Shown in pieces: positions 1 through 5,821 of a stretch of 7,523 nucleotides of DNA. Source of the stretch: Campylobacter sp. (GTDB lineage: Bacteria; Campylobacterota; Campylobacteria; Campylobacterales; Campylobacteraceae); contig JAILCJ010000225.1 in NCBI GenBank assembly GCA_024680445.1, forward strand, positions 1 to 7,523, written 5' to 3'. A program made the translations under genes and the position numbers. The notes beneath the pieces were generated by a model. That model did not search any database, was not told the origin of the DNA, and saw only the letters and a program-made list of their open reading frames with translations. Position 1 is the first letter of the stretch. Each line of letters starts with the position of its first letter.

Positions 1-43
1 ATAAAAATCAAACAAATTTGATATCAACAAAACTAAAATTAAA

Positions 44-85
44 CAAATTTAATAATGATATTTCAAAAATTCAAGTCAAATTTGG
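44..85 (+). repeat. 42-bp direct repeat, copy 1
   Basis: This block matches 311-352 with a single difference, A at 51 against G at 318. It starts and ends with a CAAATTT core. The copies are 267 bp apart, a multiple of three, so both translate in the same frame to nearly the same peptide (NKFNNDISK against SKFDNDISK). Confidence 0.9.
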
Positions 86-167
86 TGCTTTAACAAAAAA
101 TTTTTAATTTCTAGTATCAAATACAAACATCAAATTTACAGCAAAAAACATCAAATTTAAAATAAAC

Positions 168-183
168 TCATCAAATTTGATGA
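168..183. repeat. 16-bp perfect palindrome TCATCAAATTTGATGA
   Basis: This is the longest perfect uninterrupted palindrome I found in the left array. It extends the shared CAAATTTG core by four symmetric bases on each side. It could be a dimeric protein binding site or a small hairpin; nothing in the sequence decides between them. Confidence 0.8.
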
Positions 184-269
184 TTTTAAAACCAAATTCC
201 AAAAAAATAAAAATCCACAGGGTGACAAAGCAGAGGCAAACAACCAAAATAACAAGCAAATTTGATAAG

Positions 270-322
270 AGCGAAAGCAAATTTGATTTCAGCAAAAGCA
301 AAAATCTAAGCAAATTTGATAA
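270..322 (+). repeat. Higher-order direct repeat, copy 1 (about 87-bp period)
   Basis: This 53-bp block begins AGCGAAAGCAAATTTGATTT and recurs at 357-408 with a few substitutions and a one-base deletion. The start-to-start distance is 87 bp, so the array has a long period on top of the octamer copies. Confidence 0.8.
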
Positions 323-352
323 TGATATTTCAAAAATTCAAGTCAAATTTGG
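311..352 (+). repeat. 42-bp direct repeat, copy 2
   Basis: Second copy of the block at 44-85, with one mismatch. Its first 17 bases, CAAATTTGATAATGATA, also occur exactly at 5287-5303 inside the FAD oxidoreductase gene, where they encode part of KFDND. Confidence 0.9.
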
Positions 353-356
353 CAAC

Positions 357-408
357 AGCGAAAGCAAATTTGATTTCAACAAAACAAAAATCAAAGCAAA
401 TTTGATAA
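357..408 (+). repeat. Higher-order direct repeat, copy 2
   Basis: Second, 52-bp copy of the block at 270-322. It ends about 20 bp before the ruvB stop codon. After CAAATTTGATAA the two copies diverge. Confidence 0.8.
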
Positions 409-427
409 ATTTTGCCAAAAATTTAAC

Positions 428-1450
428 TCAAATGTCGTCAAACAGCCCTTTTTCTTGTTTTATAGCCATTTTTACGCCAAAGGTATCATAGCATTTTTCG
501 CTAGCGATACGCCCTTTTGCCGTGCGTTCTATATAGCCATTTGCAAGTAAATAAGGCTCTATGACGTCTTCTATCGTGCCTTCGTCCTCGCTTAGAGCCG
601 CACCTATCGTGCTAAGCCCCATAGGTCGGCGTTTGGCTTGAAGCAAGATTTGCAGATAGCGGATATCCATTTCATCGAAACCCAAAGAGTTTACGCCCAA
701 GGCGTCAAGCGATTCTTTCGCCCTAGTTTCGCTGATGATATTTTCGTCATTAACATCAGCAAAATCCCTGATCCTTTTTAACAACCTAAGGGCGATTCTA
801 GGCGTCGCACGCGATCTTTTGGCTATTTCAAGCGAGGCTGCATTTTCGCTTGGTTTTTCTAGTTTTTCTGCCGCCTTGGAGACTATTTTGGCAAGTTCGG
901 CATTGCTGTAAAACTGCAAGCGAAAGTCCATGCCAAAGCGATCACGAAGCGGTGCAGATATCATGCCGGCACGAGTTGTCGCACCGATAAGGGTAAATTT
1001 AGGCAAATCAATTTTTATGGTTTGAGCAGCCGGCCCCGAACCTATGATGATATCTAGGCGAAAGTCCTCCATAGCCGGATAAAGCACTTCTTCTATGGCC
1101 GGGCTAAGTCTGTGAATTTCGTCTATAAAAAGCACATCACCTTCTTGCAAATTTGTTAAAATCGCCGCCAAATCGCCACTTTTTTCTATCATCGGAGCGG
1201 CAGTCATTTTGATAGCCACACCCATTTCATTTGCGATTATGTGTGCTAGGGTCGTTTTGCCAAGTCCGGGCGGCCCATAAAATAGCACATGATCGAGGCA
1301 CTCGCCCCGTTTTTTCGCCGCTTTTATAAAGACATTTAAATTTTGTTTGATTTTTTCTTGCCCTATATAATCCTCGAAAGTTGCCGGCCTTAAACTTACT
1401 TCAAATTCACTCTGAGAATTTACGCTTTGCGCTTCGATTATCCTGTCCAA
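428..1450 (-). CDS. ruvB: Holliday junction branch migration ATPase RuvB
   Basis: RuvB is the hexameric AAA+ motor that, with RuvA, drives branch migration of Holliday junctions in recombination and repair. The 340-residue product is full length for the family. Visible motifs are Walker A GPPGLGKT (59-66), Walker [10 protein letters not shown] (105-113), sensor 1 GATTRAG (156-162), the arginine-finger segment LRDRFG (168-173), sensor 2 RATPR (214-218), and a C-terminal winged helix (about 265-335) containing [10 protein letters not shown]. The start is TTG at 1450-1448, preceded by AAGG six bases upstream; no better start lies nearby, and MDRI fits Campylobacter RuvB. The 3' end, ...FDDI and stop TGA, abuts the left repeat array. 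ruvA and ruvC are not next to it. A putative -10 lies at 1478-1483 on the minus strand. Confidence 0.98.
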   Translation of the reverse strand: MDRIIEAQSVNSQSEFEVSLRPATFEDYIGQEKIKQNLNVFIKAAKKRGECLDHVLFYGPPGLGKTTLAHIIANEMGVAIKMTAAPMIEKSGDLAAILTNLQEGDVLFIDEIHRLSPAIEEVLYPAMEDFRLDIIIGSGPAAQTIKIDLPKFTLIGATTRAGMISAPLRDRFGMDFRLQFYSNAELAKIVSKAAEKLEKPSENAASLEIAKRSRATPRIALRLLKRIRDFADVNDENIISETRAKESLDALGVNSLGFDEMDIRYLQILLQAKRRPMGLSTIGAALSEDEGTIEDVIEPYLLANGYIERTAKGRIASEKCYDTFGVKMAIKQEKGLFDDI

Positions 1451-1477
1451 AATGCACCTTTTTGAATTTTTCTTTTA

Positions 1478-1486
1478 ATTTTACCA
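1478..1486 (-). promoter_or_regulatory. Putative extended -10 of the ruvB promoter
   Basis: Read on the minus strand this is TGGTAAAAT, matching the extended TGnTAnAAT -10 used by the Campylobacter housekeeping sigma factor. It lies 27 bases upstream of the TTG start of ruvB. It sits back to back with the plus-strand -10 at 1493-1501, only six bases apart. Confidence 0.5.
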
Positions 1487-1492
1487 AAATTT

Positions 1493-1501
1493 TGCTACAA
1501 T
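1493..1501 (+). promoter_or_regulatory. Putative extended -10 of the Hpt gene promoter
   Basis: TGCTACAAT matches the extended -10 pattern and follows a T-rich stretch typical of Campylobacter promoters. The ATG at 1529 lies 27 bases downstream, leaving a short leader that contains the AAGGA ribosome binding site at 1516-1520. Confidence 0.6.
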
Positions 1502-1528
1502 GCACGAACTAAATTAAGGAAAGTGGTT

Positions 1529-1933
1529 ATGGGCATACTAAAACAACTAGAATTAGAATACTCTTACGACATTGTTGACGAGTTTGTATCGCACTATACT
1601 TTAATGTGTGACATAATGGAGCCTTTGATAATAAGTCTCAATCGCCCCGAAAAATACTCAGAAAATGTCAAAGAACTTTTTAGAATTTTTCACAATATCA
1701 AATCAGCCGCAGGTTATATGCATATCGAGCCTATCATCAAATTAACGACTTTGGCGGAGGATGTTTGTGATGAGGCAAGAAAACTCGAAGGTCCCGCAAA
1801 TGACGGGTTTATAGACTGGCTACTTTTGGTTAATGACCAATTTGCAAAATACCGTGTCGATATCGAAAACGATGCAACTTATTTCAGTGTTCTTGAACCA
1901 CTCATCGTAAATATCCCACAAAAACTTGACTAA
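1529..1933 (+). CDS. Orphan Hpt-domain histidine phosphotransfer protein
   Basis: The product is a 134-residue, soluble, probably all-helical protein. Its key motif is HNIKSAAGYM (55-64), which fits the Hpt signature HxxKxxxxxxG-like loop with phospho-accepting His55 followed by Lys58 and Gly62. Hpt domains relay phosphate between histidine kinases and response regulators. The protein consists of little more than this domain: I see no kinase, receiver or membrane segment, so it would act on a partner encoded elsewhere. I prefer ATG at 1529, with AAGGA at 1516-1520 eight bases upstream, over the in-frame GTG at 1523, which lies only two bases from that site. It stands alone between ruvB (divergent) and ssrA (same strand, with its own promoter). 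The Hpt assignment is strong; the partner and pathway are unknown. Confidence 0.85.
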   Translation: MGILKQLELEYSYDIVDEFVSHYTLMCDIMEPLIISLNRPEKYSENVKELFRIFHNIKSAAGYMHIEPIIKLTTLAEDVCDEARKLEGPANDGFIDWLLLVNDQFAKYRVDIENDATYFSVLEPLIVNIPQKLD

Positions 1934-1945
1934 TAACTAATTTTT

Positions 1946-1954
1946 TGATACAAT
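1946..1954 (+). promoter_or_regulatory. Putative extended -10 of the ssrA promoter
   Basis: TGATACAAT follows a run of six T and ends 16 bases before the mature 5' end of tmRNA at 1971. That spacing fits a short precursor 5' leader that RNase P would remove. The box begins 13 bases after the stop codon of the Hpt gene. Confidence 0.65.
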
Positions 1955-1970
1955 ACCGCCCTTTTTACAT

Positions 1971-2329
1971 GGGAGTGACTTGGCTTCGACAGGAGCGGAG
2001 TGGCTATGGTGGCATGTCGCTTTGAGCAAAGCGTAAAAAGCTCAAAATTAAAATTAAACGCAAACAACGTTAAATTTGCTCCTGCTTACGCTAAAGCTGC
2101 GTAAGTTCAGTTGAGCCCGATCCTTTTGATACTATCTAAAAAAGTCGATTGGTAATCCAGATAGTGTAGGTCTTTGCTCTGACAAGGTAGGGATTGAAAT
2201 TTTGTCTTAGCTTGATTAAACGTTTTGGAAAGTGAGCGTGATCAAGTGAAGTTTTCACTTTTACTAAACATGTAGAGGCCATGGTTGTTTTGTTTTTGGA
2301 CAGGGGTTCGATCCCCCTCGCTTCCACCA
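1971..2329 (+). ncRNA. ssrA: tmRNA (SsrA), ribosome rescue RNA
   Basis: tmRNA rescues stalled ribosomes by acting as an alanyl-tRNA and then as a short mRNA that tags the nascent chain for proteolysis. The 5' GGGAGTG (1971-1977) pairs with CGCTTCC (2319-2325) to form the acceptor stem. It includes a G3-U pair, the alanyl-tRNA synthetase identity element. The discriminator A is 2326 and CCA, at 2327-2329, is encoded. The T arm has stem AGGGG/CCCCT around loop TTCGATC (2307-2313). The tag frame at 2060-2104 encodes ANNVKFAPAYAKAA. The conserved 5' segment GACTTGGCTTCGACAGGAG is present. At 359 nt the length is normal for a one-piece tmRNA. No strong terminator is visible; the region after CCA is T-rich and converges on the AT-rich gene at 2346. 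Confidence 0.98.
2060..2104 (+). other. tmRNA tag-peptide reading frame (ANNVKFAPAYAKAA)
   Basis: The resume codon is GCA at 2060-2062, and the frame ends at TAA 2102-2104. The 14-residue tag ends in AKAA, a hydrophobic/alanine C terminus of the kind recognised by ClpXP-type proteases. It lacks its own start codon, as expected for tmRNA. Confidence 0.95.
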
Positions 2330-2345
2330 TTTTAAAACTATATTT

Positions 2346-2588
2346 TTATTGTTTTGATTTTAAATTTTCTATCTCTTGCATTAAATCATTTCTAAGACGC
2401 TTATATTCATTCATCCAATAATCATATGTTTTATCTTTTTTTTTAGCAATTATTCTTTTAAGATTTCTAAATTCTTCTAGCTTTGGATTATTATCTGTGT
2501 CCCCACCATATTTTGATATTAAAAAACCAATATATGGAGATTCGCTTTCGGCCATACGATACATTTCTTCAAATTCATCACCTGTCAT
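2346..2588 (-). CDS. Hypothetical 80-residue charged protein, very AT-rich
   Basis: I do not recognise this protein. It is short, highly charged and hydrophilic, with no signal peptide or membrane segment. The N-terminal third is acidic (GDEFEEMY, AESES). The rest is lysine- and arginine-rich and probably helical (KLEEFRNLKRIIAKKK, then YDYWMNEYKRLRNDLM). The start is ATG at 2588-2586; an in-frame TGA lies four codons upstream and no good ribosome binding site sits at the usual distance. A hand count of 2341-2580 gives about 25% G+C (61 of 240), clearly below ruvB. A run of nine A on the coding strand (2436-2444) encodes three lysines and could slip. The gene lies between ssrA, a common integration target, and a core operon, so a foreign origin is plausible, but no integrase or att repeat is visible. 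Confidence 0.6.
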   Translation of the reverse strand: MTGDEFEEMYRMAESESPYIGFLISKYGGDTDNNPKLEEFRNLKRIIAKKKDKTYDYWMNEYKRLRNDLMQEIENLKSKQ

Positions 2589-2682
2589 AGCATATTCTCA
2601 CTCGGTGTAGTCACCTTCTTTTATTTTTATATCCTTTTGCAGATGTAAATTTTTAAATATTTAAAATCCAAAAATAAATAAA

Positions 2683-2713
2683 TTTTTGTATAAAATTTTA
2701 TCTTTTACAAAAA
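2683..2713 (-). terminator. Possible A/T-only hairpin at the end of the prenyltransferase operon
   Basis: TTTTTGTA (2683-2690) pairs with TACAAAAA (2706-2713), an 8-bp stem whose loop contains the palindrome TAAAATTTTA (2691-2700). It lies just past the stop codon of the gene at 2717-3223, where the operon should end. The stem is almost all A-T, so termination strength is doubtful. The rest of 2589-2716 is AT-rich with no other feature I can support. Confidence 0.3.
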
Positions 2714-2716
2714 AAT

Positions 2717-3223
2717 TCAAATTTGGTTATTTAACCTAAGTATGGTTTCGACCCAACCAATGCCAAGTCGCATGTCCTTTGCGATTTGTTCGACACTTTT
2801 GCCGTTATTAAACATTTTGATGATTTGATCTTTTTGGCTTTGTTCGTTTGGCACCATTTTATTTAACTCTCTTGAACGCCCTTCTAGGCGGAAAAGTCTT
2901 TCTTGAATTTCATCAAAAACTTCGACATCATAGCCGCCATTATCGTGAATTAAATTTGGTGTGAAATTTGCAAGTTTTTCATCTATAATGGCGTTGATAT
3001 TTGATAAAATTCTGTTTTGAATAGCGTTAATATCGATATCTTGTGCTTGTTGCGGTTGAAGTTTCGAAATCTCTTTTTTTAGTAAAAAATTTTCTTGCAT
3101 TATGGCTTCAAGAGTTTTTTCGTATCTTGTAAATTTCTTGTTATTTTCGTTTTCTTTAAGTAGCATAAACACGAAAAATATCGCCAAAACCAGTATAAAA
3201 CCAAAAAGAAAAATCTCGTTCAT
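2717..3223 (-). CDS. Membrane-anchored coiled-coil protein with C-terminal HTH-like domain (DUF6115-like)
   Basis: This 168-residue protein has an N-terminal transmembrane helix (about 4-22, IFLFGFILVLAIFFVFMLL), then a charged, probably coiled-coil stretch (25-60 and 65-85), a linker, and a C-terminal helix-turn-helix-like segment (about 133-165, IIKMFNNGKSVEQIAKDM then WVETILRL). The layout resembles the DUF6115 family, which from memory includes Campylobacter proteins. A single-pass anchor with a cytoplasmic HTH-like tail suggests a scaffold or regulator at the inner membrane; the function is not established. ATG at 3223-3221 is preceded by AGGAG inside the end of the upstream gene, leaving only three bases between genes, so the two are co-transcribed and probably coupled. 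The last codons, CAA ATT TGA, are a copy of the repeat motif seen in the arrays. Confidence 0.85.
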   Translation of the reverse strand: MNEIFLFGFILVLAIFFVFMLLKENENNKKFTRYEKTLEAIMQENFLLKKEISKLQPQQAQDIDINAIQNRILSNINAIIDEKLANFTPNLIHDNGGYDVEVFDEIQERLFRLEGRSRELNKMVPNEQSQKDQIIKMFNNGKSVEQIAKDMRLGIGWVETILRLNNQI

Positions 3224-3226
3224 AGC

Positions 3227-3742
3227 CTACTCCTGTGCCTTTTTTTGCCTTATCATTATACGTTCTCTCGCCGTTACATAAGCGTTCCAGTCGCCTTCAT
3301 CGTCTTCGTGCATTCTAATTATCTTACAAGTTCTAGCGTCTAAGGCTTCAAGATAAATAGGTAAGGTTCGCTTTGGAAATATCGGTAACACCAGCCTTGC
3401 ATAGTAAATATCATCTTTATCAAAGGCGTCTTGGCTGGTATGAATATGCTCAAAATTTATGCTGTCGATGTTGGCTTTGGCACTTAGTTTAACCCTTTGT
3501 TTTGTAACACCGCTAAAACGTTCATTTAGTTCATCAAATTTGCGGTGAAGTTCGATAAGCAAAGTCAAAAGAACTTGATCGCTGTCTTTTGTATCGCCCC
3601 TTGCTTTGGCACGTTTGACCCAAGCACCAAGCGGATCTTCTTCGTTTAATGTTATGGCGTTAAATTCTCTTAAAAATATCTCGTCCCCACTGCCGTCACG
3701 TTCAAATTCCAAGCTTAGCTCGGCTGGTATAAGTCTAATCAT
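3227..3742 (-). CDS. Conserved hypothetical protein, possible degenerate PilZ-like fold
   Basis: The 171-residue product is soluble, with no signal peptide. The N-terminal half is mostly helical and charged, including DSDQVLLTLLIELHRKFDEL (about 53-72). The second half looks beta-rich: KLSAKANIDSINFE (85-98), then YYARLVLPIFPKR (113-125), then DWNAYVTARERIMIR (151-165). An LSxxxI strand followed by an L.LP.FP strand recalls PilZ-like c-di-GMP-binding proteins, but I see no classical RxxxR plus D/NxSxxG pair. PilZ-like is therefore inference only. I chose ATG at 3742-3740, which overlaps the prenyltransferase stop as ATGA and has GGTGAG upstream, over TTG at 3757. It lies between the prenyltransferase gene and the membrane-anchored coiled-coil gene in a tight operon. 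Confidence 0.8.
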   Translation of the reverse strand: MIRLIPAELSLEFERDGSGDEIFLREFNAITLNEEDPLGAWVKRAKARGDTKDSDQVLLTLLIELHRKFDELNERFSGVTKQRVKLSAKANIDSINFEHIHTSQDAFDKDDIYYARLVLPIFPKRTLPIYLEALDARTCKIIRMHEDDEGDWNAYVTARERIMIRQKKAQE

Positions 3743-4599
3743 AGCAAACTCACCCAAACAAAGACAAAAAACAAAATGCTAACATAGCCATTTAAAGTAA
3801 AAAACGCCTTGTCTATCTTGCTAAAATCCTCACGAACTATCGTGTGTTCTTTGTAAAGTATCGCCGCACATACCGCTATGCCTAAAAATGCAAAAAAACT
3901 TAGCCCCGCCGCCCAAGCAAAAAGCAACCAAAAGATTATCGCTAAGGCGTGAAATATCGCCGATATAAAAAATGTTGCCTTTGAACCATAAATGCTAGGT
4001 ATGCTAAAAAGCTCGTGCTCTTTATCAAATTCTATGTCTTGAAGCGAATAAAGCAAGTCAAATCCTGCCGTCCAAAACACTATCCCAAGGCAAAGCAAAA
4101 CGCTCCAAAGTGTTATCTCGTTTGCGACAGCTACGACGCCAGCTATGGGTGAAAGACCTAAACTTAGCCCAAGCACTAAGTGGGCAAGCGGACTAAAACG
4201 TTTAAATAGCGAATATCCGCCAAGCACGGCAAGTATAGGAAAACTTAGCCAAAAAGCAAGGCTGTTTATCGCTAAGGCACAAAGCACGAAAATAACGGCA
4301 TTTGCGATGATAAATAGCTCTACATTTTTGCGTCCTATGCGACCGTCTACGCTGGGACGATTTGCGGTGCGGGGATTTAGTTTGTCGATATCTTCGTCTT
4401 TGTAGCGGTTAAAAGCCATGGCAAAATTCCTTGCACTCACCGCACAAATCACGCCTAAAATAAGCAGTCTAAAACCAAACCAAACACTATCATTTACGCT
4501 TTTACTAGCCACTATCATAGCCGTAAAAATAAAAGGTAGGGCAAAAATCGAGTGTTTAAAAACTATAAGTTCACCGATATCTTTTAGGGTTTTTAACAT
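3739..4599 (-). CDS. mqnP: UbiA-family aromatic prenyltransferase (probable menaquinone MqnP)
   Basis: This is an integral membrane enzyme that transfers a polyprenyl chain from its diphosphate to an aromatic quinone precursor. The 286-residue product has about eight hydrophobic segments and both Mg-diphosphate motifs: NRYKDEDID (64-72), followed by NPRTANRP, and YSLQDIEFDKEHE (184-196). It is usually annotated ubiA. Campylobacter makes menaquinone by the futalosine route and lacks ubiquinone, so the MqnP role is more likely; that step is inferred from family knowledge. I chose ATG at 4599-4597 because the product then begins MLKTLKDIGELIVFKHSIFA, a standard UbiA N terminus. A longer frame to 4737 would run through the divergent promoter. 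The stop overlaps the next gene as ATGA. It is first in an operon of three genes. Confidence 0.95.
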   Translation of the reverse strand: MLKTLKDIGELIVFKHSIFALPFIFTAMIVASKSVNDSVWFGFRLLILGVICAVSARNFAMAFNRYKDEDIDKLNPRTANRPSVDGRIGRKNVELFIIANAVIFVLCALAINSLAFWLSFPILAVLGGYSLFKRFSPLAHLVLGLSLGLSPIAGVVAVANEITLWSVLLCLGIVFWTAGFDLLYSLQDIEFDKEHELFSIPSIYGSKATFFISAIFHALAIIFWLLFAWAAGLSFFAFLGIAVCAAILYKEHTIVREDFSKIDKAFFTLNGYVSILFFVFVWVSLL

Positions 4600-4634
4600 T
4601 TTTCTTTGCTTTCTAAGTTTTAAATTTCTGCAAG

Positions 4635-4642
4635 ATTTTACA
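4635..4642 (-). promoter_or_regulatory. Putative -10 of the prenyltransferase operon
   Basis: On the minus strand this reads TGTAAAAT, a -10-like TAAAAT preceded by TG. It lies 35 bases upstream of the ATG at 4599, and the whole intergenic region is AT-rich. The TG spacing is one base short of the extended consensus, so confidence is modest. Confidence 0.35.
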
Positions 4643-4674
4643 ATGTTTTGCTTTAAATTTAAATTTATATTTAG

Positions 4675-4680
4675 TATAAT
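4675..4680 (+). promoter_or_regulatory. Putative -10 of the oxidoreductase-miaA operon
   Basis: A perfect TATAAT hexamer lies 22 bases upstream of the ATG at 4703, after an AT-rich stretch. The strong ribosome binding site AAGGGGG (4691-4697) follows. It faces away from the divergent prenyltransferase operon. Confidence 0.65.
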
Positions 4681-4702
4681 CCCTAAAAACAAGGGGGCAA
4701 AA

Positions 4703-5821
4703 ATGAGTAGTGTTGTAGTCGTTGGCAGTGGTATCATCGGTGCTTTAAATGCTTATGAAATGGTAAAAAACGGACTTGAAGTTACCTATATAAAGCAAAG
4801 CGATAGCGAAAATTGTAGCGAAATTTTACTAGGCGATGATATTTTTGGCGGACTTTTGCTAGAACTAAAAAGTGGTTTTGAAGCGAATTTTGACTTTTTA
4901 AAATGGGGAGCAAAAAAACTCTTAAATAACCTAGATATCGGTACCCAAAGTCGAGAAAAACTAAAAATTTTAAAATCAAATTTGTTTAATCGTAGCCTTG
5001 ATATATATGATGATTTTGGCTTTGAATTCTCGCCACACGGGGGCTTGGAGCTATATAGCAAAACTTTAAAATCCCGCCTAGCAAGTTTGCGTCCGGGCGA
5101 TAAAACAAGAAGGCTTTTTGAATTTACTCAAAGTCGCGACGAACTTGGAATTTTTTCTGCTTTTAATGGCGGTGGAGTTCAAAACAAAAATATCGGAATA
5201 CTCGATATAAAGGCGTTTTTAGAGGTTGTAGAAGGCGAAATTTTAAAGCTTGGGGTAAAGGTGCTAAGCGATGATTTGCTAGATATCAAATTTGATAATG
5301 ATAAAATTTCGGAATTTCTTTGCAAAAACGCCTCATACACGGCTGATGATTTTGTTTTATGCGATGTAAATCCTAGAATTTTTTCTAAACTAAGAGTAAA
5401 TTTTGCTATCAAACAAACATGGCTTTATGAAGCAAGTTTTTTAAGCGAAAAATTACCGCAATACCCGCTATTTTTTGTAGATGAAGGCATTAGCGTGCTT
5501 GCAGATAAGGGCAAAATAAGGATTTTGTGCTTAAATTCAAACAGGCAAAATGTAAATGAAATTTTAAATAAATTAAGATTTTACATGCAAGATAAAGAAT
5601 TAAAAGAATTAAATTTCAATCAAAAATTAACCTTCTCGTCAGCGTCTTTGCCGATATTTGGCAGGGATAAAAATTATGATAATTTGCTTTATTGCTTTGG
5701 TTTTGGCAGTTTTGGGCTTTCTATGGCTCCAAGCGTTGCCGAAATTTTAGGAAATGTAGTCGCAAACGGACTTAAAAATAACGAGAGCGAAAAAATTTTA
5801 CTTTATAGTGCTTTGCTTTGA
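4703..5821 (+). CDS. FAD-dependent oxidoreductase of the DAO family
   Basis: The 372-residue protein has an N-terminal dinucleotide-binding strand-helix-strand, [20 protein letters not shown] (4-23), with GxGxxG at 8-13. A DAO-type segment follows at 163-188 ([18 protein letters not shown]...GVKVL). The C-terminal FAD-contacting block is PIFGRD (317-322) and [12 protein letters not shown] (332-343). Such enzymes oxidise amines or amino acids; the substrate cannot be read here. The acidic residue usually closing the second strand is not seen: the strand reads EVTYIKQ. ATG at 4703 has AAGGGGG five bases upstream; the same frame is open far upstream, antisense to the prenyltransferase gene, but that part is not coding. 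Its stop overlaps the miaA start. Coupling to a tRNA-modification gene loosely recalls the DAO domain of MnmC, which is speculation. Confidence 0.88.
   Translation: MSSVVVVGSGIIGALNAYEMVKNGLEVTYIKQSDSENCSEILLGDDIFGGLLLELKSGFEANFDFLKWGAKKLLNNLDIGTQSREKLKILKSNLFNRSLDIYDDFGFEFSPHGGLELYSKTLKSRLASLRPGDKTRRLFEFTQSRDELGIFSAFNGGGVQNKNIGILDIKAFLEVVEGEILKLGVKVLSDDLLDIKFDNDKISEFLCKNASYTADDFVLCDVNPRIFSKLRVNFAIKQTWLYEASFLSEKLPQYPLFFVDEGISVLADKGKIRILCLNSNRQNVNEILNKLRFYMQDKELKELNFNQKLTFSSASLPIFGRDKNYDNLLYCFGFGSFGLSMAPSVAEILGNVVANGLKNNESEKILLYSALL

Larger units (their letters stand above)
1..427. repeat. Intergenic array of CAAATTTG palindromic repeats (left array)
   Basis: This gene-free stretch downstream of ruvB is filled with the self-complementary octamer CAAATTTG and near variants. 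Exact copies begin at 13, 77, 172, 257, 278, 311, 344, 365 and 397. CAAATTTA variants begin at 44, 131 and 152. Most are followed by AT, giving CAAATTTGAT. Larger blocks are duplicated inside the array: 44-85 with 311-352, and 270-322 with 357-408. A 16-bp perfect palindrome lies at 168-183. The plus strand is open from 177 to 491 and would give a SKFD-rich peptide, but I see no ribosome binding site and it runs antisense into ruvB, so I treat it as a by-product of the repeats. I see no gene, tRNA or clear GC-rich terminator. The array continues off the left edge. Confidence 0.9.

Noticed and set aside
209..220. DnaA box in AAAAATCCACAG, suggesting an origin
   Set aside because: It matches TTATCCACA in only seven of nine positions, single copies are isolated, and neither dnaA nor other origin features are nearby.
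104..313. Minus-strand hydrophobic frame of 69 codons in the left array
   Set aside because: It is the complement of the A-rich repeats; the leucine and phenylalanine runs come from TTT/TTA bias, and no ribosome binding site is visible.
1..427. CRISPR array
   Set aside because: The repeats are short 8-12 bp palindromes at uneven spacing; the longer duplicated blocks are not separated by uniform unique spacers, and no cas gene is present.
177..491. Plus-strand 104-codon frame as a real gene
   Set aside because: It is repeat-derived, lacks a ribosome binding site and ends antisense inside ruvB. Kept only as a finding about frame-preserving repeats.
2136..2330. Minus-strand frame beginning MVEARGIEPLS
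   Set aside because: It is the antisense of the tmRNA 3' half; this peptide start is the familiar artefact of reading the T arm and acceptor end of tRNA-like genes backwards.
2330..2716. Duplicate of the ssrA 3' end (attachment site)
   Set aside because: I searched by eye for a second copy of the T arm and acceptor end in this stretch and found none.
4418..4702. N-terminal extension of the oxidoreductase frame
   Set aside because: It runs antisense through the prenyltransferase gene and across the TATAAT at 4675; the Rossmann strand and the AAGGGGG site fix the start at 4703.
4600..4737. N-terminal extension of the prenyltransferase frame
   Set aside because: It crosses the divergent promoter region and adds 46 residues before the normal UbiA N terminus at MLKTLKD.
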